A stretch of 16,984 nucleotides of DNA from SCQX01 sp035720945 (GCA_035720945.1 DASTNK010000137.1:1-16984); one strand, 5' to 3'; counted from the first letter of the stretch, positions 1 through 8,875 are shown. Notes: a model not told the origin generated them from the sequence alone. Translations and numbers: made by a program.

Positions 1-60
1 AGGATGCCGTTCCAGAAGGCTGGAAACCAGGGGTTGAAGCAGGTCGGCGCGTGTGTCCAT
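1..60 (-). CDS. Start of a divergent gene, possibly a PaaX-type repressor (partial)
   Basis: The reverse strand has an ATG at 58-60 preceded by CAGGG with suitable spacing. It opens a frame to the window edge that reads MDTRADLLQPLVSSLLERHP. Only 20 residues are visible, too few to identify a family. A short leucine-rich lead-in ending in ERHP resembles the first turns of PaaX-family regulators from betaproteobacteria, as I remember them. A regulator reading away from a paa operon would fit, since PaaX is a phenylacetyl-CoA-responsive repressor of paa genes. The assignment is mostly inference from position; a TetR-type PaaR or an unrelated gene remains possible. Confidence 0.45.
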   Translation of the reverse strand, partial: MDTRADLLQPLVSSLLERHP

Positions 61-82
61 GCGTACCCTGACGTGATACTGT

Positions 83-102
83 TTTTTGATTGACTTCAAA
101 AA
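83..102. promoter_or_regulatory. Inverted repeat around the paaA -35 box (candidate operator)
   Basis: Perfect 7-bp arms TTTTTGA (83-89) and TCAAAAA (96-102) flank a 6-bp centre, TTGACT, which is the presumed -35 hexamer of the paaA promoter. A protein bound here would cover the -35 box. The arms are A/T-rich, so chance is a concern, but the exact centring on the -35 box and the abutting second repeat raise the likelihood that it is a real operator. Confidence 0.5.
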
Positions 103-118
103 TTCTGTATTAAATAAT
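90..118 (+). promoter_or_regulatory. Sigma70-type promoter of the paa operon
   Basis: TTGACT (90-95, five of six to TTGACA) is followed after exactly 17 bases by AATAAT (113-118, five of six to TATAAT). This would start transcription near 125, about 35 bases before the paaA start codon. It is the only good promoter seen upstream of paaA and lies between two divergent genes. It is read from sequence only. Confidence 0.6.
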
Positions 119-124
119 ATAGAA
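103..124. promoter_or_regulatory. 22-bp near-perfect palindrome over the paaA -10 box (candidate operator)
   Basis: TTCTGTATTA (103-112) and TAATATAGAA (115-124) are inverted copies matching at 9 of 10 positions, separated by AA. The palindrome covers the -10 hexamer and abuts the inverted repeat centred on the -35 box. Such a position is typical of a repressor site. The sequence does not obviously match the E. coli PaaX box, which has a TGATTC-like core, so the regulator is unknown. Confidence 0.6.
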
Positions 125-158
125 AACGCTTCCGCTACACAATGGCCAGGAGACGCCT

Positions 159-1148
159 ATGTATGCTCAGCTCGTTGATACCGGGGTGGCGCGCGTGCGC
201 GACACGGCCTCGCTGTCCGGCGAGGAAAAGGCTTTTCAGCAGCGCGTGGACGACGGCATACGCGTCGAACCCAAGGACTGGATGCCGCCGGCCTACCGCA
301 AGACGCTGGTGCGCCAGATATCGCAGCATGCCCATTCCGAGATCGTCGGTATGCTGCCGGAAGGCAACTGGATCACGCGGGCGCCGTCTCTCAAGCGCAA
401 GGCCATTCTTCTGGCCAAGGTGCAAGACGAAGCCGGCCATGGTCTGTATCTGTACAGCGCCGCCGAAACCCTGGGGGTTTCGCGCGACGATCTGGTCGAT
501 GATCTGTTGACCGGCAAGGCCAAGTATTCGACCATTTTCAATTACCCCACGCTCACCTGGGCCGATATCGGCATGATCGGCTGGCTGGTCGACGGCTCGG
601 CCATCATCAACCAGATCCCGTTGTGCCGGTGCTCGTACGGCCCGTATGCGCGCGCCATGGTGCGCGTCTGCAAGGAAGAGTCGTTCCATCAGCGACAGGG
701 GTACGACCTGCTCATCCAGATGTGCCGGCATGGCACTCCGGCCCAGAAAGACATGGCGCAGGATGCGCTGAACCGCTGGTGGTGGCCGGCCCTCATGATG
801 TTCGGCCCGCCTGATGCCGAATCGGTCAATAGCGCCCAGTCCATGCAATGGCGCATCAAACTGTTCTCGAACGACGAACTGCGCCAGAAAATGGTCGACC
901 AGACCGTTCCGCAGGCCGACTACCTTGGCCTCACCGTTCCCGATCCTGACCTGAAATGGAACGAGGCGCGCGGGCACTACGATTTCGGTGAGATCGACTG
1001 GGAAGAGTTCCACGCAGTGATTCGCGGCAACGGTCCGTGCAACCAGCAACGGCTGGCCGCGCGCGTTCGCGCCCACGAAGACGGCGAGTGGGTGCGCGAG
1101 GCCTTTTCCGCGCATGAACACAAGCGGCTGCGACGCAAGACGGCCTGA
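159..1148 (+). CDS. paaA: PaaA, catalytic diiron subunit of phenylacetyl-CoA epoxidase
   Basis: This 329-residue protein is the oxygenase subunit that, with PaaB, PaaC and PaaE, converts phenylacetyl-CoA to the 1,2-epoxide in the cytosol using O2 and NADPH. Likely diiron ligands are visible: E61 (in HAHSE), E91 and H94 (EAGHG), and E174 and H177 (EESFH). The length is close to that of E. coli PaaA, slightly longer at both ends. The start has a GGAG ribosome site 6 bases upstream; an ATG at 142 opens another frame and was discounted. It is the first gene of the operon, behind the promoter at 90-118. The call is firm by motif and context. Confidence 0.97.
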   Translation: MYAQLVDTGVARVRDTASLSGEEKAFQQRVDDGIRVEPKDWMPPAYRKTLVRQISQHAHSEIVGMLPEGNWITRAPSLKRKAILLAKVQDEAGHGLYLYSAAETLGVSRDDLVDDLLTGKAKYSTIFNYPTLTWADIGMIGWLVDGSAIINQIPLCRCSYGPYARAMVRVCKEESFHQRQGYDLLIQMCRHGTPAQKDMAQDALNRWWWPALMMFGPPDAESVNSAQSMQWRIKLFSNDELRQKMVDQTVPQADYLGLTVPDPDLKWNEARGHYDFGEIDWEEFHAVIRGNGPCNQQRLAARVRAHEDGEWVREAFSAHEHKRLRRKTA

Positions 1149-1183
1149 GGCGAGGGGTATCCCAGGATCGATGCCCCGTTCGC

Positions 1184-1223
1184 GATGAACCACGGGTGAT
1201 GAACCGCGGGCGATGAAGCACAC
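1184..1223. repeat. Three tandem copies of a 14-bp unit between paaA and paaB
   Basis: The paaA-paaB spacer holds GATGAACCACGGGT (1184-1197), GATGAACCGCGGGC (1198-1211) and a partial third copy, GATGAAGCACAC (1212-1223). The first two differ at two positions. The repeats are non-coding and end just before the paaB ribosome site AAAGGA. They look like a slippage duplication that has lengthened the spacer; function is unknown. Confidence 0.7.
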
Positions 1224-1234
1224 ATAAAGGAACG

Positions 1235-1525
1235 ATGATGCAACACAGTGAATGGCCCTTGTGGGAAGTGTTCATCCGCAGCCAGCATGGCCTGGCCCAC
1301 AAGCACGTGGGAAGCCTGCACGCGCCCGACGCGGAAATGGCCATCAACAACGCGCGGGATGTCTATACACGCCGCAACGAGGGAGTGAGCATCTGGGTCG
1401 TGCGCTCGACCGACATCGTGGCCAGCAGCCCCGACGACAAAGGGCCGTTGTTCGATCCAGCCAACAGCAAGACATACCGGCATCCCACGTTCTTCCCGAT
1501 GCCCGAAGAAGTCAAGCACATGTGA
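1235..1525 (+). CDS. paaB: PaaB, bridging subunit of phenylacetyl-CoA epoxidase
   Basis: The protein has 96 residues, the usual size for PaaB, a small alpha/beta subunit that joins PaaAC dimers and is required for activity. The pattern is typical: an N-terminal WPLWEVFIRS strand, a central HVGSLHAPDAEMA stretch, then NEGVSIWVVRS, and a C-terminal KTYRHPTFF segment. AAAGGA lies 4 bases before the ATG at 1235; a second ATG directly follows and could also be used. It lies between paaA and paaC, and paaC begins within 9 bases of its stop. Identification is firm. Confidence 0.95.
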   Translation: MMQHSEWPLWEVFIRSQHGLAHKHVGSLHAPDAEMAINNARDVYTRRNEGVSIWVVRSTDIVASSPDDKGPLFDPANSKTYRHPTFFPMPEEVKHM

Positions 1526-1533
1526 GCGGCGCC

Positions 1534-2298
1534 ATGGATCGTAATGCCTTTGATTATGCCTTGCGCCTGGGTGACACCACGCTGATCCTGTCGCATCGCC
1601 TGTCGCAATGGTGCGGGCACGGGCCGGCCCTGGAAGAAGACCTGGCGTTGACGAACGTCGCGCTTGACCTGCTGGGGCAGGCGCGCATGTGGCTCACCCT
1701 GGCCGGCGAGGCCGAAGGCGAGGGGCGCGACGAAGATGCCCTGGCCTACCTCAGGGACGCGCCGGCTTACCGCAACTATCTGCTGGTCGAGCGCGAAAAC
1801 GGCCATTACGGCGACACCATGGCGCGCCAGTTTTTCTTCGACGCTTGGCATTATCTGTTGCTGGAGCGCCTGGCCGTGTCCGCGCATGACGGCATCTCGG
1901 CCATTGCCGCCAAGGCGGTCAAGGAAGTGGCCTACCATGCCCGGCGATCCGCCGATATCCTGGTGCGGCTCGGCGACGGCACGGAAGACAGCCATGCCCG
2001 CATGCAGCAGGCAGTCGACGCCGCCTGGCCTTACGTGGGTGAATTGTTCGTCAACGACCCGACAGTCGAGGAGCTCGCGGCGCGGCAATGGGCGCCCCGG
2101 CATGGTGATCTCTGGCCAGCATGGCTGGAACACGTTACCTCGACCCTGGCCGAGGCGACGCTGGCCCAACCCGACCCCGCAGCGGCGCACCATCCAGCGC
2201 ATCGTGGCGGCTACATGGGGCGCCACACCGAGGCGCTGGGCTTTCTACTGGCCGAAATGCAGCACCTGCAACGCGCTTATCCGGGGGCGACATGGTAG
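1534..2298 (+). CDS. paaC: PaaC, structural subunit of phenylacetyl-CoA epoxidase
   Basis: The 254-residue protein is the ferritin-like partner of PaaA. In studied enzymes it has the same four-helix fold but serves as a scaffold in the PaaAC heterotetramer. Helical segments rich in typical PaaC signatures are visible: ALEEDLALTNVALDLLGQAR near residues 30-50, YLLVERENGHYGDTMARQ, and a C-terminal GRHTEALGFLLAEMQHL. An in-frame GTG at 1522 overlaps the paaB stop and would add four residues (VSGA); the ATG at 1534 is preferred because it aligns with family N-termini. The end overlaps paaD by 7 bases, implying coupled translation. Confidence 0.93.
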   Translation: MDRNAFDYALRLGDTTLILSHRLSQWCGHGPALEEDLALTNVALDLLGQARMWLTLAGEAEGEGRDEDALAYLRDAPAYRNYLLVERENGHYGDTMARQFFFDAWHYLLLERLAVSAHDGISAIAAKAVKEVAYHARRSADILVRLGDGTEDSHARMQQAVDAAWPYVGELFVNDPTVEELAARQWAPRHGDLWPAWLEHVTSTLAEATLAQPDPAAAHHPAHRGGYMGRHTEALGFLLAEMQHLQRAYPGATW

Positions 2299-2819
2299 TT
2301 GAGGCCGCCCTGGATTCGTCGTGCGCCGTGGCACCAGAGCAAGTCTGGCGCTGGCTGGCGGACGTGACGGATCCTGAAATCCCCGTCTTGTCCATCGTCG
2401 ACCTGGGAGTGGTGCGCGACGTCGTCTGCGGTGGTGGCGATGTCGAGGTCACCATCACACCCACCTATTCGGGCTGCCCGGCCATGTTGGCCATCGAGGC
2501 CGACATCCGCAGGGTTTTGCGGGCGCACGGCGTGGCGTCCATACGAGTGCTCACCCGCCTGGCGCCGGCCTGGACGACCGACTGGATGACCGCCCGGGGG
2601 CGTGCCGCGCTACGCGACTACGGCATCGCGCCACCGCAAGGCGGTGCGGCCACGAGATGCGGACTGGCCGCGCTGCGCGCCCCGAGGGTGGCCGTCGTGT
2701 GCCCGCGTTGCCGGTCGCGCTCGACCGAGCTGATCAGCGAATTCGCCTCGACCTCCTGCAAGGCCCTGTACCGGTGCCGAGCCTGCGGTGAGCCGTTTGA
2801 CTACTTCAAGCCACACTGA
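2292..2819 (+). CDS. paaD: PaaD, iron-sulfur/metal maturation factor (MIP18 family)
   Basis: This 175-residue protein carries an N-terminal MIP18 (DUF59) domain with DPEIPVLSIVDLGVVRDV and the SGCPAM motif, then a C-terminal ribbon with two cysteine pairs (CPRC and CRAC). PaaD is needed for a working epoxidase, probably by maturing metal centres of the complex, rather than for catalysis. The ATG at 2292 overlaps the paaC stop by 7 bases and matches family N-termini; the frame is open further upstream, but that part is only a shadow of paaC. paaE follows after 7 bases. Confidence 0.94.
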   Translation: MVVEAALDSSCAVAPEQVWRWLADVTDPEIPVLSIVDLGVVRDVVCGGGDVEVTITPTYSGCPAMLAIEADIRRVLRAHGVASIRVLTRLAPAWTTDWMTARGRAALRDYGIAPPQGGAATRCGLAALRAPRVAVVCPRCRSRSTELISEFASTSCKALYRCRACGEPFDYFKPH

Positions 2820-2826
2820 GCCCGCC

Positions 2827-3909
2827 ATGGATGCCTTTCACTCCTTGAACGTGACGTCCGTGGACCGGAACACGCGCGACGCCGTGGTGGTCACCTTCGA
2901 CGTGCCCGTTGGTCTACGCGACACCTTCGCGTTCCGCCCCGGCCAGTACCTGACGTTGCGCACCAGCATCGACGGCCAGGACTTGCGCCGTTCCTATTCC
3001 ATTTGCGCCGCGCCCGACGAGGGGGTGCTGCGCGTGGCAATCAAGCGCCATGACGATGGCGCGTTCTCCAATTGGGCCAACGAGCATCTGGTGGCCGGAA
3101 CACGGCTCGACGTCATGCCGCCCGACGGCCATTTCACGTTGGCGTTCTCGCCGGAACACCGGCGTGGTTACGCGGCCTTCGCGGTCGGCAGCGGCATCAC
3201 GCCCATCCTGTCGCTGGTCAAGACGGCGCTCGCGGTCGAACCAGAAAGCCGCTTCGCACTGTTCTATGGCAACCGAGCCTCTTCGGCGGTCCTGTTTCGG
3301 GAAGAAATCGAGGATCTGAAGAACCGCTACATGAACCGTCTGTCGGTGGCCTACATCATGAGCCGCGAGGTTCAGGACATCGATCTTTTCAACGGCCGGC
3401 TTGATGGCGACAAGGTATCGCAGCTGCTGTCGCACTGGATGCCTCCCGACGCGATAGACGTGGCGTTCGTATGTGGTCCGCCCGACATGACCGAGTCGGT
3501 CAAGGGGGCGTTGCTGCGGGCGGGGCTGGACGCCACGCAGATCAAGTTCGAATTGTTCGGCGCGCCGCGCGGCCCGCGTGCCCTGCGCACCGGCCACGAG
3601 GCCCGGCGTGCGCCGGGGGCGGGGCGCTGCGAGGTCACCGTCACCCATGACGGCCTGACACGCACCCTGATGGTCGAGAAGAACCGCGACAGCATCCTGG
3701 ATTCGGCCCTGTCACAAGGTATTGAATTGCCTTATTCGTGCAAGGGCGGCGTTTGTTCCACCTGTCGCTGCAAGGTCATTGAGGGCGAGGTCGACATGGA
3801 CGCCAACTTCGCGCTGGAAGATTATGAAGTGGCGCGTGGGTTCATCCTGTGCTGCCAGAGTTTCCCGGTCACCGACCGTCTGGTGCTGGATTTCGACCAG
3901 GAAACCTGA
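2827..3909 (+). CDS. paaE: PaaE, NADPH-dependent reductase of phenylacetyl-CoA epoxidase
   Basis: The 360-residue flavo-iron-sulfur protein passes electrons from NADPH to the PaaA diiron site. Domains in order: an FAD-binding barrel with RRSYS (54-58), a nucleotide-binding domain beginning at GSGITP (121-126) and ending in CGPPDM, and a plant-type ferredoxin domain with C305, C310, C313 and probably C343 as 2Fe-2S ligands. The length matches the family. The ATG at 2827 is preferred over upstream in-frame ATGs, which lie inside paaD. A 45-base gap separates it from the next gene. Confidence 0.96.
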   Translation: MDAFHSLNVTSVDRNTRDAVVVTFDVPVGLRDTFAFRPGQYLTLRTSIDGQDLRRSYSICAAPDEGVLRVAIKRHDDGAFSNWANEHLVAGTRLDVMPPDGHFTLAFSPEHRRGYAAFAVGSGITPILSLVKTALAVEPESRFALFYGNRASSAVLFREEIEDLKNRYMNRLSVAYIMSREVQDIDLFNGRLDGDKVSQLLSHWMPPDAIDVAFVCGPPDMTESVKGALLRAGLDATQIKFELFGAPRGPRALRTGHEARRAPGAGRCEVTVTHDGLTRTLMVEKNRDSILDSALSQGIELPYSCKGGVCSTCRCKVIEGEVDMDANFALEDYEVARGFILCCQSFPVTDRLVLDFDQET

Positions 3910-3941
3910 GGTCCGGAAAAATCATCAAGGCGAATCATCAC

Positions 3942-3947
3942 AAGGAG
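3942..3947 (+). promoter_or_regulatory. Strong ribosome binding site supporting a TTG start
   Basis: AAGGAG lies 7 bases before TTG at 3955. This near-ideal Shine-Dalgarno sequence fixes the rare TTG start of the downstream aldehyde dehydrogenase gene. Confidence 0.8.
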
Positions 3948-3954
3948 TTCCACA

Positions 3955-5619
3955 TTGTCCACGGATCTATTTGAAAAACACAAAGCCCTGCTCGATCGGG
4001 CGGTGGCGGCGACGGACGAGCGCGGCTACTGGAGTCCGTTTTCAGAGTCACCCAGCCCGCGTGCCTATGGCGAAACCGCCGCCGAGGATGGACGCCATGC
4101 ATTCGAGGCGCATCGCGGTGCTGATTTCGATCTGGGGCAGGGCGGCGCGACGTCATGGGTCGGTGGCGAGAAGTCGCCTTTTGGATTCGATCTGGGTGTG
4201 CGTTATCCCCACGTGCCGGCCCAGGTAATGGTCGAACGCGCGGACGAGGCGCTTGAATCCTGGCGCGCGGCGGGTCCGCAGGCGTGGGTGGGGGTGGCTC
4301 TGGAGATCCTCACGCGTCTCAACCGCCACAGCTTTGAAATCGCCCAGGCCGTCCAGCACACGACGGGGCAGGGGTTCATGATGGCGTTCCAGGCGGGCGG
4401 CCCGCATGCCCAGGACCGTGGGCTGGAGGCCGTGGCATACGCCTGGCGCGAGATGTCCCGCCTGCCCGGCGCCGCGCTTTGGGAAAAGCCGCAGGGCAAG
4501 CATGATCCGCTGCGCATGGAAAAGAGATTCACTGTGGTGCCCAGGGGTGTGGCGCTGGTGATCGCCTGCTCCACCTTCCCCACCTGGAACAGCTACCCCG
4601 GCTTGTTCGCCAGTCTGGCCACGGGCAACACCGTGATCGTCAAGCCGCATCCCACCGCGATCCTGCCGCTCGCCATCACCGTGCGCATCGCGCGCGACGT
4701 GCTGCGTGAAGCCGGATTCGATCCGGACGTCGTGTCGCTGGCGGCGCACGAAGCCGGTGATGACACCGCGCAGGCATTGGCGCTGTCACCCGCCGTGCGA
4801 CTCATCGACTTCACGGGCAGCAGCGCGAACGGCACGTGGCTCGAACAGAACGCGCGCCAGGCGCTGGTCTTCACCGAGAAAGCCGGCGTCAATCCGGTGG
4901 TGATCGATTCGGCCGACGATTTCGCCGGTGTGGCACGCAATCTGGCATTCTCTTTCGCCCTGTATTCCGGTCAGATGTGCACAGCGCCGCAAAATGTCTA
5001 TATTCCCCGCGATGGCGTCGACACGGCGTCCGGCCACCTGAGCTTCGAGCAGGCCGCGGGCGCGCTGGCCGAGGCGATCGGCAAACTGACCGCCGATGCC
5101 GCGCGTGCCGTCGAGATCACCGGCGCCATCCAGAACGCGGCCACACTGGCGCGCATCGATGAGGCGCGGGCGACCGGGTTGCCGGTGCTCTGCGACAGCC
5201 GCGCATTGGTCCATCCGCAATTTCCCGATGCGGTGGTGCGCACGCCGCTGCTGCTTCAGGCCCAGGCCGACAGCCCGGTGATTCAGAAGGAATGGTTCGG
5301 TCCGATCGCCTTCGTCGTGGCCACCGATTCCACGCAGGCCAGCGTGGATCTCGCCCGGTGCTCGGTGCAAACGCATGGGGCGCTGTCGTTCTCAGGCTAC
5401 ACCACCCGGCAGGTGGTGTCGGACGCGCTTTGTGCCGCTGCCGAGCATGCGGGGGTGTCGCTGTCGCTGAACCTGACTGGCGGCGTGTTCGTGAACCAGA
5501 CTGCCGCATTCAGTGATTTCCACGGAACGGGCGCCAACCCGGCGGCCAATGCCGCCTTGTCCGATTCCGCCTATGTCGCCAACCGCTTCCGTGTCGTGCA
5601 GACGCGGTGGCATGTCTGA
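3955..5619 (+). CDS. paaN: PaaN-type aldehyde dehydrogenase of the phenylacetyl-CoA pathway
   Basis: The 554-residue protein is a stand-alone aldehyde dehydrogenase. It is expected to oxidise the semialdehyde formed on oxepin-CoA ring opening to 3-oxo-5,6-dehydrosuberyl-CoA. Visible motifs are VIVKPHP in the cofactor-binding part, FTGS (286-289), a general-base glutamate E308 (FTEKAG) and catalytic C342 (SGQMCTAPQN). Unlike E. coli PaaZ (about 680 residues), there is no C-terminal MaoC-like hydratase domain, so the ring-opening hydrolase must come from another gene. This matches the shorter PaaN form known from many betaproteobacteria. Translation begins at TTG behind AAGGAG. It sits mid-operon, with paaG 47 bases on. 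Confidence 0.92.
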   Translation: MSTDLFEKHKALLDRAVAATDERGYWSPFSESPSPRAYGETAAEDGRHAFEAHRGADFDLGQGGATSWVGGEKSPFGFDLGVRYPHVPAQVMVERADEALESWRAAGPQAWVGVALEILTRLNRHSFEIAQAVQHTTGQGFMMAFQAGGPHAQDRGLEAVAYAWREMSRLPGAALWEKPQGKHDPLRMEKRFTVVPRGVALVIACSTFPTWNSYPGLFASLATGNTVIVKPHPTAILPLAITVRIARDVLREAGFDPDVVSLAAHEAGDDTAQALALSPAVRLIDFTGSSANGTWLEQNARQALVFTEKAGVNPVVIDSADDFAGVARNLAFSFALYSGQMCTAPQNVYIPRDGVDTASGHLSFEQAAGALAEAIGKLTADAARAVEITGAIQNAATLARIDEARATGLPVLCDSRALVHPQFPDAVVRTPLLLQAQADSPVIQKEWFGPIAFVVATDSTQASVDLARCSVQTHGALSFSGYTTRQVVSDALCAAAEHAGVSLSLNLTGGVFVNQTAAFSDFHGTGANPAANAALSDSAYVANRFRVVQTRWHV

Positions 5620-5666
5620 TTCTCGAGGAAAGTGGCCGTGAACATTTTTGCCATGGAGGCGACAAC

Positions 5667-6452
5667 ATGAATTTTGAGAACATCGAGTTCAGCCTCAAGG
5701 AAGGCGTGGCTCGCATCGCGCTGAATCGCCCCACCAAGCTCAACAGTTTCACCGTCGCCATGCACGGCGAACTGTCCCGCGCCTTGACGGAGGTCGAGCA
5801 GGGCGGGGCGCGTGTGCTGCTGCTCACCGGCAATGGCCGGGGTTTCTGCGCCGGACAGGATCTGTCCGAACGCCAGATGAGCGGCGGTCAGGCCGTTGAT
5901 CTCGGTCATACTATTGAAACCTACTATGCCCCGCTAGTGCGGCGCCTGCGTGCGCTGCCAATGCCGGTGGTGGTGGGAGTCAACGGGGTCGCCGCCGGCG
6001 CGGGGGCGAATCTGGCCCTTGCGGGCGACATCGTGATCGCCTGCAAGTCGGCGAGCTTCATCCAGCCATTCTGCCGTCTGGGCCTGTTGCCCGACACCGG
6101 CGGCACGTATGCCCTGCCGCGTCTGGTGGGGCAGGCGCGCGCGATGGGCCTGGCCCTGCTGGGCGACAAGCTCGACGCGGAGCAAGCGGCACAGTGGGGC
6201 CTGATCTGGCAGTGCGTGCCGGATGATCAGTTCCAGGACAGGCTGGATTCCCTGCTTGCGCATTTCGCCAGCGCACCCACCAAGGGGCTGGCCTATGCGA
6301 AGCGGGCCTTGAACGCCAGCCTGGACAACACACTCGACCAACAGCTCGATCTCGAACGCGACCTCATGCGCGAACTGGGCGCGAGTCACGACTACGCGGA
6401 AGGGGTCGGCGCCTTTCTTGAAAAACGCGCTCCCCGGTTCAAGGGGGCATGA
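5667..6452 (+). CDS. paaG: PaaG, 1,2-epoxyphenylacetyl-CoA isomerase
   Basis: This 261-residue crotonase-fold enzyme converts the ring epoxide to the seven-membered oxepin-CoA. Oxyanion-hole segments are visible at CAGQDLSER (61-69) and near VAAGAGANLALAGD, and the catalytic aspartate is probably D143 in LPDTGG, matching the aspartate used by E. coli PaaG. The ATG at 5667 follows GGAGGC by 6 bases; the frame is open upstream but lacks a better site. The stop overlaps the paaI start in ATGA. The position between paaN and paaI fits PaaG better than PaaF, the other crotonase of the pathway. Confidence 0.92.
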   Translation: MNFENIEFSLKEGVARIALNRPTKLNSFTVAMHGELSRALTEVEQGGARVLLLTGNGRGFCAGQDLSERQMSGGQAVDLGHTIETYYAPLVRRLRALPMPVVVGVNGVAAGAGANLALAGDIVIACKSASFIQPFCRLGLLPDTGGTYALPRLVGQARAMGLALLGDKLDAEQAAQWGLIWQCVPDDQFQDRLDSLLAHFASAPTKGLAYAKRALNASLDNTLDQQLDLERDLMRELGASHDYAEGVGAFLEKRAPRFKGA

Positions 6453-6930
6453 TGCATACATCCACTTCAGCGCGGCCGGAACCCCTCGTGCCGGACGACG
6501 AAAATCTTCTGGCTGAACAAACAGGCCAGGTCATGTATCGCAACGACGCCGCGTCGCAGGGCCTGGGCATGCGCCTGGTGCGCGTCGCCCCGGGTCGGGC
6601 GCGAATGGAAATGACGGTTCGGCCGGATATGCTCAACGGGCACCAGACCTGTCATGGCGGCTTCATTTTCTCGTTGGCCGACAGCACTTTCGCTTTCGCA
6701 TGCAATTCGCGCAATCAGGCGACGGTCGCCTCGGGTTGCACGATCGACTTCCTGGCGCCCGGCTACGCCGGTGATGTGCTGACGGCGGACTGCGAAGAGC
6801 AATCGTTGAGTGGCCGCACCGGCGTGTACGACGTGGTGGTGACCAACCAGGAGGGGCGCAGGGTCGCGTTGTTCCGGGGGCGTTCGTATCGCATCAAAGG
6901 GCAGGTCATACCACAAGCAGGAGACGAATC

Positions 6931-6934
<4 letters not shown>
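6449..6934 (+). CDS. paaI: PaaI, hotdog-fold acyl-CoA thioesterase
   Basis: The 161-residue hotdog thioesterase hydrolyses dead-end phenylacetyl-CoA ring intermediates and frees CoA. The active-site region NGHQTCHGG (63-71) and D78 in SLADS match E. coli PaaI, where D61 is catalytic. A 17-residue N-terminal extension relative to E. coli is present. Two consecutive ATGs exist at 6449 and 6452; the first overlaps the paaG stop (ATGA). The gene ends in another ATGA overlap with paaK, so translation of paaG, paaI and paaK is probably coupled. Confidence 0.94.
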
Positions 6935-8244
<1,310 letters not shown>

Positions 8245-8261
8245 TTCGGATCGTCCATCAC

Positions 8262-8310
8262 CGTGGCGCGTCGCCTCGTTCGAGGCCCTGTTCGATCGGG
8301 GCAGGCCACG
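8262..8310. other. Nested inverted repeats after paaK (possible weak terminator)
   Basis: CGTGGC (8262-8267) pairs with GCCACG (8305-8310), enclosing a perfect GCCTCG-TT-CGAGGC palindrome (8273-8286). It lies just after the paa operon and before acpS, where an operon end is expected. No T-run follows, so it is not a standard intrinsic terminator. A -10-like TATGAT at 8339-8344 further on could serve acpS, but no matching -35 was found. Confidence 0.35.
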
Positions 8311-8412
8311 TCGCCAGCAAGGCAGGCCGCGCTCACGGTATGATGCGGTTTTATCCGGTTGCCGGCGCCACGAATCCGAGGCTGTGCCGGCTCGGTCGAA
8401 CCAGGCGGGCTC

Positions 8413-8853
8413 ATGATTGCAACGGCGGGAACTCCAGGCGGCATCGCGGGAATCGGCGTCGATCTGACACGTATCGCACGTATCGAACGCGTTTACGCGC
8501 GCCATGGTGCCAGGTTCGTCCAGCGTATCCTGGGCCCCGAGGAAATCCCGGTGTTCGAGCGGCGCCACCGGCGCGATCCCGCGCGTGGCATGCGTTTCCT
8601 GGCATCGCGCTTCGCCGCCAAGGAAGCGTTTTCCAAGGCCATCGGTCTGGGCATGCACGACCCCATGGCCTGGTCCCGCATGCAAACCCTGAACGCTCCC
8701 GGTGGCAAGCCGGTGGTCAGCCTGCGTGAACCGCTCGCGGGCTGGTATTCGGCCCGCTTCGGGGCGGCGCATGTTTCGATCACGGATGAAAGCGACGTCG
8801 TGGCGGCCTTCGTGGTCGTCGAGGCACACGGGCCGGCGCCTTCTTCCCATTGA
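8413..8853 (+). CDS. acpS: AcpS, holo-[acyl-carrier-protein] synthase
   Basis: This 146-residue enzyme transfers 4'-phosphopantetheine from CoA to acyl carrier protein, activating fatty-acid synthesis. The family signatures are present: GIGVDLTRI with D17, and the FAAKEAFSKA helix with E71, the two magnesium-binding positions. It is a little longer than E. coli AcpS (126), mainly at the ends. The ATG at 8413 has only a weak GGCGGG upstream. nagZ follows in 22 bases, an order common in betaproteobacteria, where pdxJ usually precedes acpS; here paaK is upstream instead. Confidence 0.93.
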   Translation: MIATAGTPGGIAGIGVDLTRIARIERVYARHGARFVQRILGPEEIPVFERRHRRDPARGMRFLASRFAAKEAFSKAIGLGMHDPMAWSRMQTLNAPGGKPVVSLREPLAGWYSARFGAAHVSITDESDVVAAFVVVEAHGPAPSSH

Positions 8854-8875
8854 TTTTCATCCAGACTGAATCAGC

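Noticed and set aside
142..510. Upstream ATG frame overlapping the paaA start
   Set aside because: It is out of frame with paaA, arginine-rich, and lacks a ribosome site; paaA has GGAG before its own ATG.
2121..2291. Longer reading frame in front of paaD
   Set aside because: The sequence is the paaC coding region in another frame; family members start at the ATG at 2292.
8273..8286. GCCTCG-TT-CGAGGC as an intrinsic terminator of the paa operon
   Set aside because: No T-run follows and the loop is only two bases, so it is kept only as a possible structural element.
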